Counted from the first letter of the stretch, positions 1-8,602 are shown. The stretch is DNA of 64,000 bases from Vagococcus xieshaowenii (GCF_004792515.1 NZ_CP038865.1:1744501-1808500), one strand, 5' to 3'. The notes: generated by a model not told the origin, from the sequence alone. Program-made: numbers and translations.

Positions 1-1125
1 CCAAGTTGCAATCGTTCTCGTTAAAGGTACTAAACCTGAAGCCATTGCTAAGTACGCAACTACTACATTGACAATCGGTGCTAAAACAAATGGTACTAAT
101 AACATCACATTCAAAACAACAGGCATCCCAAACATAGTAGGCTCATTAATATTAAACAAACCGGGCACAACCGTAATTGGTGCTAAAACTTTCGTACGTT
201 GACTTGTTTTCTTCTTACGCGCTAAGTAACCTAAAACTAAAACTAAACCAATAGTCGCTCCACCACCACCGATGTAAACAAAGTTGTCCATGAACGCCAC
301 GGTAAAAATATTAGGTAACGTTTGACCTGCTTGATAAGCTTCGCGGTTCGCATCTAAATTTGCAATCCAAATCGGTTGCATTACAGAATTCACAACGTTC
401 CCACCATGAATCCCCACAAACCAGAATAAACTATTTAATGCAACGATAATAATTGAACCAAACACGTTACTTCCTACTAATCCTAAAGGTTTCCCTAATA
501 TTACTTGTGCAATATCATGGATATTTGGCAAGTTCAATGAGTCTAATATACCGAATACAAATAACCAAAACGTGATTAAAACCGCACCTGGAATAATTGC
601 GCTAAAACTTTTAGCTACCGCTGATGGCACTGTATCAGGTAGTTTAATTTGAATATTTTTGCTAATAAATAATTGATAAACATAGCCGTTAACTAACCCT
701 AAAATAATTGCTACGAACAAGCCTTTAGCTGCCATATAACCTGTTGGCATACCCGCACCAGCATCAGATGAAATAAATGGGGTTACCGTAATAAACGTTG
801 ATAATGAAATGATACCTGAAGAAACCCCATCGACACCATACTGTTTTGTTAAGCTATACGCTATCCCAAAACTGGCAACTAAACCGATCAAACCAAAACT
901 ACTATCGACACCTTTCCATAAATAACCTGAAACACCAATTTTCCCTAACCAATCTTCCCATCCTGGTATCGGGAAACTAGCAATTACCATAAACAGAGAA
1001 CCCACAATAATGAGCGGCATCGCCAGAGTGATACCATCACGAATCGCGATTAAAAATTTATTGGCGCTTAATTTCCCAGCAACGGGCAACATTTTTTCCT
1101 CTAAAAAGGAATTGATTTTGTTCAT
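1..1125 (-). CDS. PTS sugar transporter subunit EIIC, cellobiose/lichenan family (C-terminus outside window)
   Basis: Membrane permease domain of a sugar phosphotransferase system; it moves a sugar that the partner EIIB phosphorylates. The frame is open from ATG at 1125 (good GGAGG site upstream) to the window edge, about 375 residues, so the 3' end is missing. It starts MNKINSFLEEKMLPVAGKL and has about ten hydrophobic segments. The stretch GIHGGNVVNSVMQPIW and the loop NINEPTMFGMPVVLN (family NEP motif, near residue 340) are typical of the CelB/LicC class. The gene follows the DUF7916-type gene by 23 bp and is probably cotranscribed with it. The substrate cannot be read from sequence; beta-glucosides or chitobiose-like sugars are the usual range. 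No EIIA or EIIB is visible here. Confidence 0.88.
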   Translation of the reverse strand, partial: MNKINSFLEEKMLPVAGKLSANKFLIAIRDGITLAMPLIIVGSLFMVIASFPIPGWEDWLGKIGVSGYLWKGVDSSFGLIGLVASFGIAYSLTKQYGVDGVSSGIISLSTFITVTPFISSDAGAGMPTGYMAAKGLFVAIILGLVNGYVYQLFISKNIQIKLPDTVPSAVAKSFSAIIPGAVLITFWLFVFGILDSLNLPNIHDIAQVILGKPLGLVGSNVFGSIIIVALNSLFWFVGIHGGNVVNSVMQPIWIANLDANREAYQAGQTLPNIFTVAFMDNFVYIGGGGATIGLVLVLGYLARKKKTSQRTKVLAPITVVPGLFNINEPTMFGMPVVLNVMLLVPFVLAPIVNVVVAYLAMASGLVPLTRTIATW

Positions 1126-1148
1126 CTTTTTTCCTCCCAAATAATTAA

Positions 1149-2048
1149 TTATCTATTGATTGAACGTGCTATCATTGAAGCAGTGTGTCTCATCCCTCTA
1201 ATTGCTTTACTGATTGCAAAAATATTTTCAACAGGTGCTACACCAGCATAACCGGCATCACCAATATGTTGAATGTCCACGCCACAAATTTTATTTTGAA
1301 TAGCAATTTGTTTAATAGTATCAGGGTCCGAACTTTCTTGACTAGTACCAATCGCACTTAAAACTAAGGTGTTTTTTGCATGGGCACATTTAACAATCGG
1401 CTTTAAATCTTCCATATCAAAACCTGGAACTGTTCCAACAGCTGGAACTAAGATAATATCTGCTCCTGCTTCAATAAACGCTTTTACTGTTTCTTCATCA
1501 ATAATTTTTTCAGTAGCTCCTGCGCCGTGCATCTTGCCGGCAATAATTAGACCAGAAAAGTTCTCTCTCGCTAATTTAATCGTTTTCAAAATTTCTTTGT
1601 TACTCACTCCTGTCCCGGGATTCCCCGTGAAACAAACAAAATCTAATTTTATTTTTTCAATCTCTTGAATAGTTCGAAGGCTCGCTTTTCTTCCTTCAAC
1701 AATCTCTAAACGTGTTTCTGCCATTTCAGTAGTTTCATCTACTGGTTCTAAGTTAACTCCAATTGGTCGCCCTACTAAATGATGTAAACTTTCAACGAAT
1801 GTTTGATCTGCCGCTGATAATCCATTGATAACTGGATTTAAAACATCAATCCCGTTTAATAAAATCATATCAGCACCAAAGGCACGTGCTAACTCTGCGT
1901 TAGTAATATCGTCTACAAAAGCTTCTCTAAATACAACATTTTCGGACATAATAACACGTCCTTCACTGGCACTAATACTTTGTTTCAATTCTTGTGCGCT
2001 CATTTTTAAAATATCTGAGGCATTAGAACTAATTAATCTTTTTACCAT
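1149..2048 (-). CDS. DUF7916-family TIM-barrel protein (often labelled PEP phosphonomutase-like)
   Basis: 299 residues and soluble. Segments such as FGADMILLNGIDVLNP, LDFVCFTGNPGTGVSN, GADIILVPAVGTVPGFDMEDL and CGVDIQHIGDAGYAGVAPV look like successive beta-alpha units of a TIM barrel. I recognise it as the family commonly found beside cellobiose-type PTS permeases in Firmicutes; its reaction is not established to my knowledge, and the older name PEP phosphonomutase is weakly founded. ATG at 2048 has an AAGGCGG ribosome site. It is the first gene of the leftward operon with the EIIC and lies divergent from the ROK regulator. An enzyme acting on the imported sugar phosphate is a plausible inference only. 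Confidence 0.7.
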   Translation of the reverse strand: MVKRLISSNASDILKMSAQELKQSISASEGRVIMSENVVFREAFVDDITNAELARAFGADMILLNGIDVLNPVINGLSAADQTFVESLHHLVGRPIGVNLEPVDETTEMAETRLEIVEGRKASLRTIQEIEKIKLDFVCFTGNPGTGVSNKEILKTIKLARENFSGLIIAGKMHGAGATEKIIDEETVKAFIEAGADIILVPAVGTVPGFDMEDLKPIVKCAHAKNTLVLSAIGTSQESSDPDTIKQIAIQNKICGVDIQHIGDAGYAGVAPVENIFAISKAIRGMRHTASMIARSINR

Positions 2049-2061
2049 TTTACACCGCCTT

Positions 2062-2088
2062 ATATTGATTATAAAAAATAATTAAAAA
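2062..2088. promoter_or_regulatory. Candidate ROK-regulator operator, PTS-operon side
   Basis: The left half ATATTGATTA (2062-2071) is followed after 7 bp by an imperfect right half beginning TAATTAA. The element matches the stronger palindrome at 2188-2214 in sequence and spacing and lies just upstream of the DUF7916/EIIC operon start. Inferred to be a binding site for the divergent ROK protein. Confidence 0.55.
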
Positions 2089-2187
2089 TACATGTTAAAC
2101 GCTTTTTCATTCTTTTTTGATTTCTTTTACAAATCAATATTAAGCGAAATATCTTAACATGTCAATCTTAACAGTAAAAAATTATTT

Positions 2188-2222
2188 ATATTGATTACAA
2201 AAAATAATCAATATGTTATAAT
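2188..2222 (+). promoter_or_regulatory. ROK-regulator promoter with palindromic operator
   Basis: ATATTGATTA (2188-2197) and its exact reverse complement TAATCAATAT (2205-2214) are separated by 7 bp. A consensus -10 TATAAT lies at 2217-2222, so the palindrome covers the -35 region of the regulator's own promoter. This arrangement suggests autorepression together with control of the divergent PTS operon. Confidence 0.65.
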
Positions 2223-2247
2223 CTAATCAAAGAAAGTTGGGATTATA

Positions 2248-3426
2248 ATGAAACTTACAAAAATTCAACGAGAAAGAAGAAAAAAAATTATTACAACCAT
2301 CTATACCCATGGTGAAATATCTAGAATTGATATTTCAAAAATCACTGGGATTACACCGGCTATCGTAACAGACATTACCAGAGAATTAATTAATGAACAT
2401 CTAGTCGAGGAAACTGGAGAAGAAGAAAATAATATTAAAGCTGGTAGAAAAAAAATATTACTAAAAATTTCTCGTCAACATAGCTTCTACATCGGCATCG
2501 AGTTATCCGAGAAGTTCTTTTCTTTTGTTGTTTGCGATAACAAAGGCGAGGTATTTGAAAAGGATGTTATTTTAGCGAGCGACTCTTCCGAGGGTTTGTC
2601 GGTCGGAGTTTTCTATGATAGTTGCGAACACTTCATAAAGAAAAATCAACATTACAATTCCAAAGCCATTGGCATCGCAATACCTGGACATTTTTCTGAA
2701 GTTAAGCAAAGTATCAAAACCAATAACCCTTATTGGAAAAATTTTATTTTTGACCAATTACCGAATTTTTTTGATGGCCCTATCTACTTCCATAACAACG
2801 TCGAGTGTATGGCCCTATCAGAACGTCTTTTCAATCCAACGTTAAGTAACCAAAATTATTCCATCTTACATGTTGGTAGAGGAATGTTTTGTTCGACTAT
2901 CTATGAGGGAAAACTCTATGGTTTAACCAATGTGTTAGTCGGCGAAATTGGGCATATGGTGGTACACCCAAACGGGGAATTATGTGAATGTGGTAAGCGT
3001 GGCTGCTTGCAAACGTACGCGAGTGAAGCTTGGATTATCAAAAAATCACAATTACTTTATGATAACTCTGAAACAACCTACTTACGTCAGCTATGTCTAA
3101 GCCCTAAATCATTGACGATTGAGACAATATTAACGGCTTATAAATTAGGGGATGAAGGTGTCATTAATATTTTACATAACGCTGTAAGATATTTAGCTAT
3201 CACGTTGAACAACTTACGAATGATGATTGACTCAGACTTAATTATTATCCATGGGGAATTATTCAATGAAGGACAGCTTTTCAATTTATTAGAAAAACAC
3301 ATTAACGAAGAAATTAGCCTCTTCAACACTGCAAGCCAACAACCTATCATCAATAAAGAATACAAACAAATTAACGGAGCTATCGCTGCGACAGGCTTAT
3401 GCATAGAACGAACCTTATTAAATTAA
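2248..3426 (+). CDS. ROK-family transcriptional regulator (NagC/XylR type)
   Basis: 392 residues, the normal length of a ROK repressor. An N-terminal winged helix-turn-helix (residues about 1-75, with ISRIDISKITGITPAIVTD as the recognition region) precedes a sugar-kinase-like ROK domain. The ROK zinc motif appears as CECGKRGCLQTYAS near residues 250-263, after GEIGHMVVHPNG. ROK repressors sense sugars or sugar phosphates through this domain. The gene is divergent from the PTS EIIC/DUF7916 operon, and paired palindromes lie between them, so it is probably the local repressor of that operon. A terminator follows directly. Confidence 0.9.
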   Translation: MKLTKIQRERRKKIITTIYTHGEISRIDISKITGITPAIVTDITRELINEHLVEETGEEENNIKAGRKKILLKISRQHSFYIGIELSEKFFSFVVCDNKGEVFEKDVILASDSSEGLSVGVFYDSCEHFIKKNQHYNSKAIGIAIPGHFSEVKQSIKTNNPYWKNFIFDQLPNFFDGPIYFHNNVECMALSERLFNPTLSNQNYSILHVGRGMFCSTIYEGKLYGLTNVLVGEIGHMVVHPNGELCECGKRGCLQTYASEAWIIKKSQLLYDNSETTYLRQLCLSPKSLTIETILTAYKLGDEGVINILHNAVRYLAITLNNLRMMIDSDLIIIHGELFNEGQLFNLLEKHINEEISLFNTASQQPIINKEYKQINGAIAATGLCIERTLLN

Positions 3427-3451
3427 CAATCTTACTTTACTAACTTGTTAG

Positions 3452-3486
3452 AACTGAGGAGTGACACGCTCCTCAGTTTATTTTTA
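3452..3486 (+). terminator. Rho-independent terminator of the ROK gene
   Basis: A 10-bp stem, AACTGAGGAG (3452-3461) with CTCCTCAGTT (3469-3478), has a 7-nt loop and is followed by TTATTTTT. Confidence 0.85.
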
Positions 3487-3489
3487 TGC

Positions 3490-4246
3490 AAATCATAACC
3501 ACCCGTCAAACGGCTGGTTTGCACTGAGGCTATAAGCCTCTACTACTAACCAGCGTCTCAAGGCGCTGGCTTTTCACTTTGTTCAAGCCACATTGGTTTT
3601 GCCGCTTTCGCCACCTCTTCAGAGGTGTGTGTATCACTTTCTAACCCTTAAAAGGGTCATTATATTCTCGGGTTGTCAATTTATCTATCACCATATCGTG
3701 TTTTTCTTGCTCTTGAATATATTTTTTTATGGTGGCTTCATTTAAACCTACTGTACTTACATAATACCCTTCTGACCAAAAGTGTCGATTTCCAAATTTA
3801 TATTTTAAATTTGCGTGCTTATCAAACATCATTAAGGCACTTTTCCCTTTTAAATATCCCATAAATTGTGACACGCTAAGTTTTGGTGGAATACTTACCA
3901 AGATATGAACATGATCTGGCATCAAATGTCCTTCAATTATTTCTACTCCTTTATAGCTGCATAATCTCCGAAAGTTTTCAATTAAGCTTTCTCGATATTG
4001 ATTATAAATGATTTTTCTTCTATACTTTGGAGTAAAGACAATATGATATTTACACATCCATTTTGTGTGAGATAAACTATTTGTTTTATTTGCCAATCTA
4101 ATCTCTTCCTTTCATTTACAATATGGCCTGAACACCTATATTGTAATGTAAAAGAAGAGATTCTTTGTATAACCGTTTGCCATTCCACCCGCATAGCAGG
4201 TGGTTTTTTGTTTCGCACGCTACGCGAGCTCAACTGGGTCTAAAGA
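3490..4246 (-). mobile_element. IS200/IS605-family insertion sequence, IS200 type (approximate ends)
   Basis: A single-ORF element with tnpA only and no tnpB. Family-type subterminal hairpins flank the gene. On one side, near 3500-3640, several short GC-rich stems occur, for example AACCAGCG...CGCTGG around 3548-3570. On the tnpA start side, CCACCCGC...GGTGG lies around 4186-4210. The family inserts without terminal inverted repeats or target duplication, so I place the ends only to within about 20 bp. It sits between the ROK terminator and the csp terminator and breaks no visible gene. Confidence 0.75.
3641..4096 (-). CDS. tnpA: IS200/IS605-family HUH transposase TnpA
   Basis: 151 residues, full length for the Y1 single-strand transposase family. 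The HUH metal motif is seen as PDHVHILVS (His62 and His64), and the catalytic tyrosine is Tyr126 in KKYIQEQ. N-terminal HTKWMCKYHIVFTPKYRRK is the conserved family opening. This enzyme excises and inserts the element as single-stranded DNA, recognising subterminal hairpins. The frame is intact, so the copy may be active. Confidence 0.95.
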   Translation of the reverse strand: MANKTNSLSHTKWMCKYHIVFTPKYRRKIIYNQYRESLIENFRRLCSYKGVEIIEGHLMPDHVHILVSIPPKLSVSQFMGYLKGKSALMMFDKHANLKYKFGNRHFWSEGYYVSTVGLNEATIKKYIQEQEKHDMVIDKLTTREYNDPFKG

Positions 4247-4248
4247 CA

Positions 4249-4281
4249 TAAAAAAAAAAGCTTACTAGAAAACTAGTAAGC
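4249..4281 (-). terminator. Rho-independent terminator of the cold-shock gene
   Basis: A perfect 8-bp stem CTTACTAG/CTAGTAAG (4261-4280) with loop AAAA. On the plus strand an A-run precedes it (4249-4259), which is the U-tract of the leftward csp transcript. Confidence 0.85.
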
Positions 4282-4313
4282 CTTAAATAAATTCAATTAT
4301 TTAGATGCAATAA

Positions 4314-4514
4314 TTACGCTTTGTTAACGTTTACTGCTTGAGGTCCGCGATCGCCAGATTCTACTTCGAAAGTAACTGCTTGACCTTCTTCTAAAGTTTT
4401 GAATCCTTCACCTTGGATAGCTGAGAAATGTACAAATACATCATCTCCACCTTCAACAGTAATGAATCCGAAACCTTTTTCTGCGTTAAACCATTTAACT
4501 GTTCCTTCTGTCAT
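4314..4514 (-). CDS. Cold-shock protein, CspA/CspB family
   Basis: 66 residues starting [18 protein letters not shown]. The RNP1 motif KGFGFI and RNP2 motif VFVHFS are both present, marking a single OB-fold that binds single-stranded nucleic acid and melts mRNA structure. The start at 4514 is chosen because AGGAGG lies at 4523-4528; the frame remains open upstream but that part is leader, not protein. A promoter about 100 bp upstream gives a long 5' leader, as expected for cold-shock mRNAs. Confidence 0.95.
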   Translation of the reverse strand: MTEGTVKWFNAEKGFGFITVEGGDDVFVHFSAIQGEGFKTLEEGQAVTFEVESGDRGPQAVNVNKA

Positions 4515-4622
4515 TATTAAACTCCTCCTTTTCCCAAATATTTCGTGTAGTTCTTGAAGGGAATACAAGGATTCGTTTAATAGACTCCTTTGTTTCTCCG
4601 TTACAAACATATCACTACATAT

Positions 4623-4652
4623 ATTCTAACATATATAACGAAATTCACGCAA
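4623..4652 (-). promoter_or_regulatory. csp promoter: Candidate csp promoter
   Basis: Reading leftward, -35 TTGCGT (4647-4652) and -10 TAGAAT (4623-4628) are spaced 18 bp. Transcription would begin near 4616 and give a leader of about 100 nt before the csp start codon. The rest of 4515-4858 shows no gene; a short ACGCAA/TTGCGT inverted repeat lies at 4647-4663. Confidence 0.5.
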
Positions 4653-4858
4653 CATTTTTTGCGTAAATCTATTTACTAATGATAGTACCAGTTTTTCAGA
4701 TGCCCCTAAACAGGGAATTCTCTCAAAAAAACTAATGTTAACTCGTTATTTAAAAGTAGAATAAAATAACATTAATATAAGCATAATAATTGCGGTTATT
4801 TTTTCGAGGTGATACGCTAAAATCAACAAATAGCCAGACAAAGGAGCGTGCAGATATC

Positions 4859-5707
4859 ATGGAAAACTTTGTATACGGTACTACACTTAAAAAGATAAGA
4901 AAAGAGTTAAAACTGTCTCAAAAAGATGTTTCTGAAAATATTTGTTCCCAAGCTATGCTAAGTCGTATTGAAAATAACGATGTTATACCAAACGTTATGA
5001 TCATGCAACAGTTATGTTCCCGTCTGAATAAATCTGTTGATGAGGTTCTTAATCACAAGACATCTCACCCTAATCAACAACAGGCTCAAGCAAAAGAATT
5101 ATTAGAACTAATTAGTTATTATCACTCAACTGAACAATATACACTACTTAACAAATTAATAAAGGATAATCAGTTATTAGATTACCTAACGGATGATTCT
5201 CAGTTACAAGCCTATGACTATTATAAAGCATGTTTACTCTCTTTTTATGACCCACAATCTTCTCAAGCTTTAAAGCTATTTGAAAAAAGTTTACATTATA
5301 CCTATGAAAAAAATAACAACCTCCCACTATCTGATATGGAAATTATGATTATGTGCGAGATTGCAACACATCACTTAAATAACAATAGTTTTTCACAAAG
5401 TTTGCCTTATATTAATCAAATCTTAAAAAAATTTGAACGACCTGATATTGAACATCATCGCCATGAGCTTTTACGATCTCTTTATAATGTCTGTTTAGCC
5501 CTAATCAATCATTCACAATTAGAATTAGCTAACTCTTTAATCGATTGTGGTATCACTTGGGCAAAAGAGAAACATATTTATTATTATTTAGATCAATTAT
5601 TTCTAATTAAGGGCATTATGAAGCAAGACACTCATAAAATAAATGAGGCGATTGAATTAATCAAAACTATGTCTCATGTACGTACAATCGCTTCACCACA
5701 ACCATAA
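4859..5707 (+). CDS. PlcR/Rgg-like (RNPP-type) helix-turn-helix regulator
   Basis: 282 residues. An N-terminal HTH (about residues 6-64, with LKLSQKDVSENICSQAMLSR) precedes a helical region of about 215 residues that looks like TPR repeats. This is the layout of RNPP regulators, which bind short signalling peptides. ICSQAMLSRIEN resembles PlcR/NprR more than classical Rgg. The start at 4859 follows AAGGAG at 4841; an upstream in-frame ATG has no such site. No hydrophobic signal-peptide gene is visible on either side, so the cognate peptide is unknown or encoded elsewhere. A terminator follows immediately. Confidence 0.75.
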   Translation: MENFVYGTTLKKIRKELKLSQKDVSENICSQAMLSRIENNDVIPNVMIMQQLCSRLNKSVDEVLNHKTSHPNQQQAQAKELLELISYYHSTEQYTLLNKLIKDNQLLDYLTDDSQLQAYDYYKACLLSFYDPQSSQALKLFEKSLHYTYEKNNNLPLSDMEIMIMCEIATHHLNNNSFSQSLPYINQILKKFERPDIEHHRHELLRSLYNVCLALINHSQLELANSLIDCGITWAKEKHIYYYLDQLFLIKGIMKQDTHKINEAIELIKTMSHVRTIASPQP

Positions 5708-5708
5708 T

Positions 5709-5748
5709 AAAAGCCTAAAAGATGATTAATCATCTTTTAGGCTTTTAT
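5709..5748. terminator. Bidirectional terminator between the PlcR-like gene and murB
   Basis: A near-perfect palindrome: AAAAGCCTAAAAGATGA and its complement flank TTAA, with A- and T-tracts on both sides. It lies between convergent genes and would serve both. Confidence 0.9.
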
Positions 5749-5750
5749 TA

Positions 5751-6650
5751 TTAATCTCTACCAATAATTCTAACTTCTGGCTCTAGTCTTACTTGATTTT
5801 TTTCAAAAATCACTTCTTGAATATAGGCGATTAACTTCATATAATCCGTTGCAGTTGCACCACCGATATTAACGATAAAACCAGCATGTTTCATAGAAAT
5901 TTGCGCGCCACCAATTGTATACCCTTGTAAATTAGCTTCTTGGATTAGCGCACCTGTAAAATGTCCTTCTGGGCGTTTAAATACACTACCACAAGAAGGT
6001 AATTCTAACGGCTGCTTACTTTCTCTCAAGAAGGTTAATTCATCCATTTTAGCAAAAATTTGATCATATTTACCTTTTTTCAAGGTGAAAGTAGCACTTA
6101 AAATAACACCTTTTTTCTCTTGCAAGATACTGTGACGGTAGCTAAATTGCATTTCATCTAATGTCAATTCTTCTAACGTCCCATCTTCCCAAATCACTGT
6201 ACATGAGGTAAAAATATCTTTGATTTCTCCCCCATAAGCGCCCGCATTCATATATACCGCGCCACCAATACTTCCTGGAATTCCACAGGCAAATTCAAAA
6301 CCTGTTAATGATGCTTCTAGCGCTAACTTCGTTGTTTCAATTAAAGAAGCTCCCGCATCAACTGTTAGTTGATTACCTGTTAATTCAACTTGCTTCATAT
6401 CTGTTAAAATAATGACAAACCCTTCAATCCCGCCGTCTTTAACAATTAAGTTACTTGCATTTCCTAGAACTAACCATGGATAATGATTACTTAAACAATA
6501 ATCAACCACTTGTCTTACCTGTTCTTGGCTTTCTGGAAACACTAACACATCAGCTGGTCCACCAGTTCGTGTATAAGTATAGGTAGATAAAGGCTCATCA
6601 AAAAATAAACGAATCCCCTTTAAGTCATGAGTAATTAATTCTTTATTCAC
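5751..6650 (-). CDS. murB: UDP-N-acetylenolpyruvoylglucosamine reductase MurB
   Basis: 299 residues. It makes UDP-MurNAc by NADPH-dependent reduction in cytosolic peptidoglycan precursor synthesis and uses FAD. The FAD-binding part contains YTRTGGPADV and GNASNLIV; the catalytic region has the YRHS arginine, the serine in CGSVFKRP and the final glutamate in EPEVRIIG. The short loop layout fits the Firmicutes form. The start is GTG at 6650 with GAGG upstream. It stands apart from potABCD, to which it is linked in many relatives. Confidence 0.96.
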   Translation of the reverse strand: MNKELITHDLKGIRLFFDEPLSTYTYTRTGGPADVLVFPESQEQVRQVVDYCLSNHYPWLVLGNASNLIVKDGGIEGFVIILTDMKQVELTGNQLTVDAGASLIETTKLALEASLTGFEFACGIPGSIGGAVYMNAGAYGGEIKDIFTSCTVIWEDGTLEELTLDEMQFSYRHSILQEKKGVILSATFTLKKGKYDQIFAKMDELTFLRESKQPLELPSCGSVFKRPEGHFTGALIQEANLQGYTIGGAQISMKHAGFIVNIGGATATDYMKLIAYIQEVIFEKNQVRLEPEVRIIGRD

Positions 6651-6748
6651 TATGTCGTTCCTCTTTCTAAAATAAGATCGCTTTTATTTTACCACGTTTA
6701 CACCAATAAGCAAAAATTAGCTTGTTTATTAAAAAACTTTTATTATTT

Positions 6749-7180
6749 TTAATTTAGTTCCATTACAATATGAGGAATATCATCCTCTAAATAGATATCA
6801 GAAATGGACTCAAAACCAAAATGTTGATAAAAACTTTCCAAATAAGCTTGAGCAGAAATTTCTATGCGTTGGGCAAATTCATGTTCTTGAATATAGGCAA
6901 TGGTAGCTGCGACAATTTTTTGCCCATAACCATTACCACGATAATCTTCATTAACTAACACACGGCCAAATGCGGTATGTTGTTCGTAAGGAATAACGCG
7001 TGTGTATGCAACAATTTCTTCTCCTTCAGCTAACCACATATGAATAGCTCGTTCATCCAATTCATCAATTTCTTGATAGGGACAGTTTTGTTCTACTACA
7101 AATACCGCCACACGTTGTTGCATGATATGTAATAATTCAGTGGTAGATAGTTCGTCTAGTTTTTTTATGATTAATTTCAT
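6749..7180 (-). CDS. GNAT-family N-acetyltransferase, ElaA type
   Basis: 143 residues. Acetyl-CoA-binding signature FGRVLVNEDYRGNGYGQKIV (R-G-N-G-Y-G) is near residues 71-90. The opening with RVAVFVVEQNCPYQEIDELD is characteristic of ElaA. The family transfers acetyl groups to an unidentified small molecule or protein. It is a single-gene unit between murB and the divergent exoA. Confidence 0.88.
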   Translation of the reverse strand: MKLIIKKLDELSTTELLHIMQQRVAVFVVEQNCPYQEIDELDERAIHMWLAEGEEIVAYTRVIPYEQHTAFGRVLVNEDYRGNGYGQKIVAATIAYIQEHEFAQRIEISAQAYLESFYQHFGFESISDIYLEDDIPHIVMELN

Positions 7181-7300
7181 GATGGTCCCTACTTTCTCGT
7201 TTTATTTAATCATAAAGGACTTTCTAAAAAGAAACAACCGAGAGCCTTGCCATTTTGTGATACAATAAAAAAGATGATTAAGTAAAATGGAGGCTGACAA

Positions 7301-8053
7301 ATGAAATTTATTTCGTGGAACGTCAATGGATTGCGCGCGGTCATGCAAAAAGATTTTTTAACTATTTTTAACCAATTAGACGCAGATTTTTTCTGTTTAC
7401 AAGAGATTAAGTTACAAGAAGGACAAATTGATTTAACCTTACCTGGTTATCATCAATATTGGAATTATGCCGTCAAAAAAGGCTATTCTGGCGTAGCGAT
7501 TTTTGCTAAAGAAAAAGCACTAACGGCTACCTATGGCTTAGGTATCGAAGAGCACGATCAAGAAGGCCGTGTCATTACACTTGAATACCCTGAATTTTTT
7601 CTAGTCACTTGCTATACCCCAAATGCACAAGCACAATTGAAACGATTAGACTATCGTCTTTCATGGGAAGAGGCCTTTAAGCAACACTTGAACAAACTAA
7701 ACGAACAAAAACCTGTCATTGTCTGTGGCGATTTAAACGTCGCACACCAAAACATTGACTTAAAAAACTGGAAAACCAATCAGAAAAATCCTGGATTTTC
7801 TCCTGAAGAACGACAAGCTTTTACTGATTTATTAGCAAACGGCTATGTTGATACTTTCCGTCATTTTTATCCTGAATTAGAAGGCGCTTATTCTTGGTGG
7901 AGCTATCGTTTTAATGCACGTCAAAATAATGCCGGATGGCGAATTGATTATTTTCTAACATCTGAACGCCTCATTCCTCGATTAGTAGATGCGAAAATTC
8001 ATAGCGATATTTTAGGAAGCGATCATTGTCCAGTTGAGCTAACAATCATATAA
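7301..8053 (+). CDS. exoA: Exodeoxyribonuclease III / AP endonuclease (ExoA)
   Basis: 250 residues of the Mg-dependent EEP nuclease family. It cuts 5' of abasic sites in base-excision repair. Visible catalytic residues: N7 in SWNVNGLR, E35 in CLQEIK, the DxN pair in GDLNVAH, and the terminal GSDHCPVEL histidine. WWSYRFNARQNNAGWRIDYF is the usual DNA-contacting segment. GGAGG lies before ATG 7301. The next gene, also an exonuclease, starts 15 bp after the stop, suggesting a two-gene repair operon. Confidence 0.96.
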   Translation: MKFISWNVNGLRAVMQKDFLTIFNQLDADFFCLQEIKLQEGQIDLTLPGYHQYWNYAVKKGYSGVAIFAKEKALTATYGLGIEEHDQEGRVITLEYPEFFLVTCYTPNAQAQLKRLDYRLSWEEAFKQHLNKLNEQKPVIVCGDLNVAHQNIDLKNWKTNQKNPGFSPEERQAFTDLLANGYVDTFRHFYPELEGAYSWWSYRFNARQNNAGWRIDYFLTSERLIPRLVDAKIHSDILGSDHCPVELTII

Positions 8054-8068
8054 TAAGGAGATGATACA

Positions 8069-8602
8069 ATGAATTTTATCGCAATGGATTTTGAAACAGC
8101 TAATGCACAAAGACATAGTGCTTGTTCCATCGCACTTTCTTTTGTACAAGATAGTCAAATTGTTGGAAAATATTATTCATTATTACAACCAGATACTGAT
8201 TTTCATTGGCGTAATATCCAAGTTCACGGAATTAAGCCGGAGATGGTCAAAAATGCGCCGACTTTCTCGGAGATTTGGCCAGAATTAGCGCAATATTTTC
8301 AATCGCAGCATTTAGTCGTAGCCCATAATGCCCCTTTTGACAACGGGGTCTTGCGAGGCTGTTTGGACTATTACGGCTTACCTGAAGCACATTTCCAATC
8401 ACTTTGCACAGTCCGAAGCAGTCGCAAATTATTTCCTGATTTTGAGAATCATCGGTTGAATACAGTTTGCCAACATCTAGGTATCACTTTAGATAATCAC
8501 CATGACGCTTTGGAAGATAGCGTCGCATGTGCGAATATTTTGTTAACACAAGAAAAGCTTTTTGGTACGGAACCATTAAAACAATTCGTAAAAAAAATCT
8601 AG
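8069..8602 (+). CDS. DnaQ-like 3'-5' exonuclease (DEDDh)
   Basis: 177 residues. The three exonuclease motifs are present: MDFETAN (DxE), HNAPFDNGVL (motif II Asp) and HDALEDSVACAN (His and Asp of motif III). It resembles the proofreading subunit of DNA polymerase III but is short and free-standing, so a repair or RNA/DNA end-trimming role is more likely than replicative proofreading. The stop overlaps the first bases of the terminator stem. Confidence 0.88.
   Translation: MNFIAMDFETANAQRHSACSIALSFVQDSQIVGKYYSLLQPDTDFHWRNIQVHGIKPEMVKNAPTFSEIWPELAQYFQSQHLVVAHNAPFDNGVLRGCLDYYGLPEAHFQSLCTVRSSRKLFPDFENHRLNTVCQHLGITLDNHHDALEDSVACANILLTQEKLFGTEPLKQFVKKI

Noticed and set aside
1369-2085. Plus-strand open frames inside the DUF7916 gene
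   Set aside because: They are antisense to a well-conserved gene, have no ribosome sites and resemble no protein.
4314-4610. 98-residue form of the cold-shock protein
   Set aside because: The extra 32 N-terminal residues precede a perfect AGGAGG site and the normal Csp start, so they are untranslated leader.
4682-4730. Short ORF upstream of the PlcR-like gene as a signal peptide
   Set aside because: It encodes only 11 mostly polar residues, has no ribosome site and no hydrophobic stretch.
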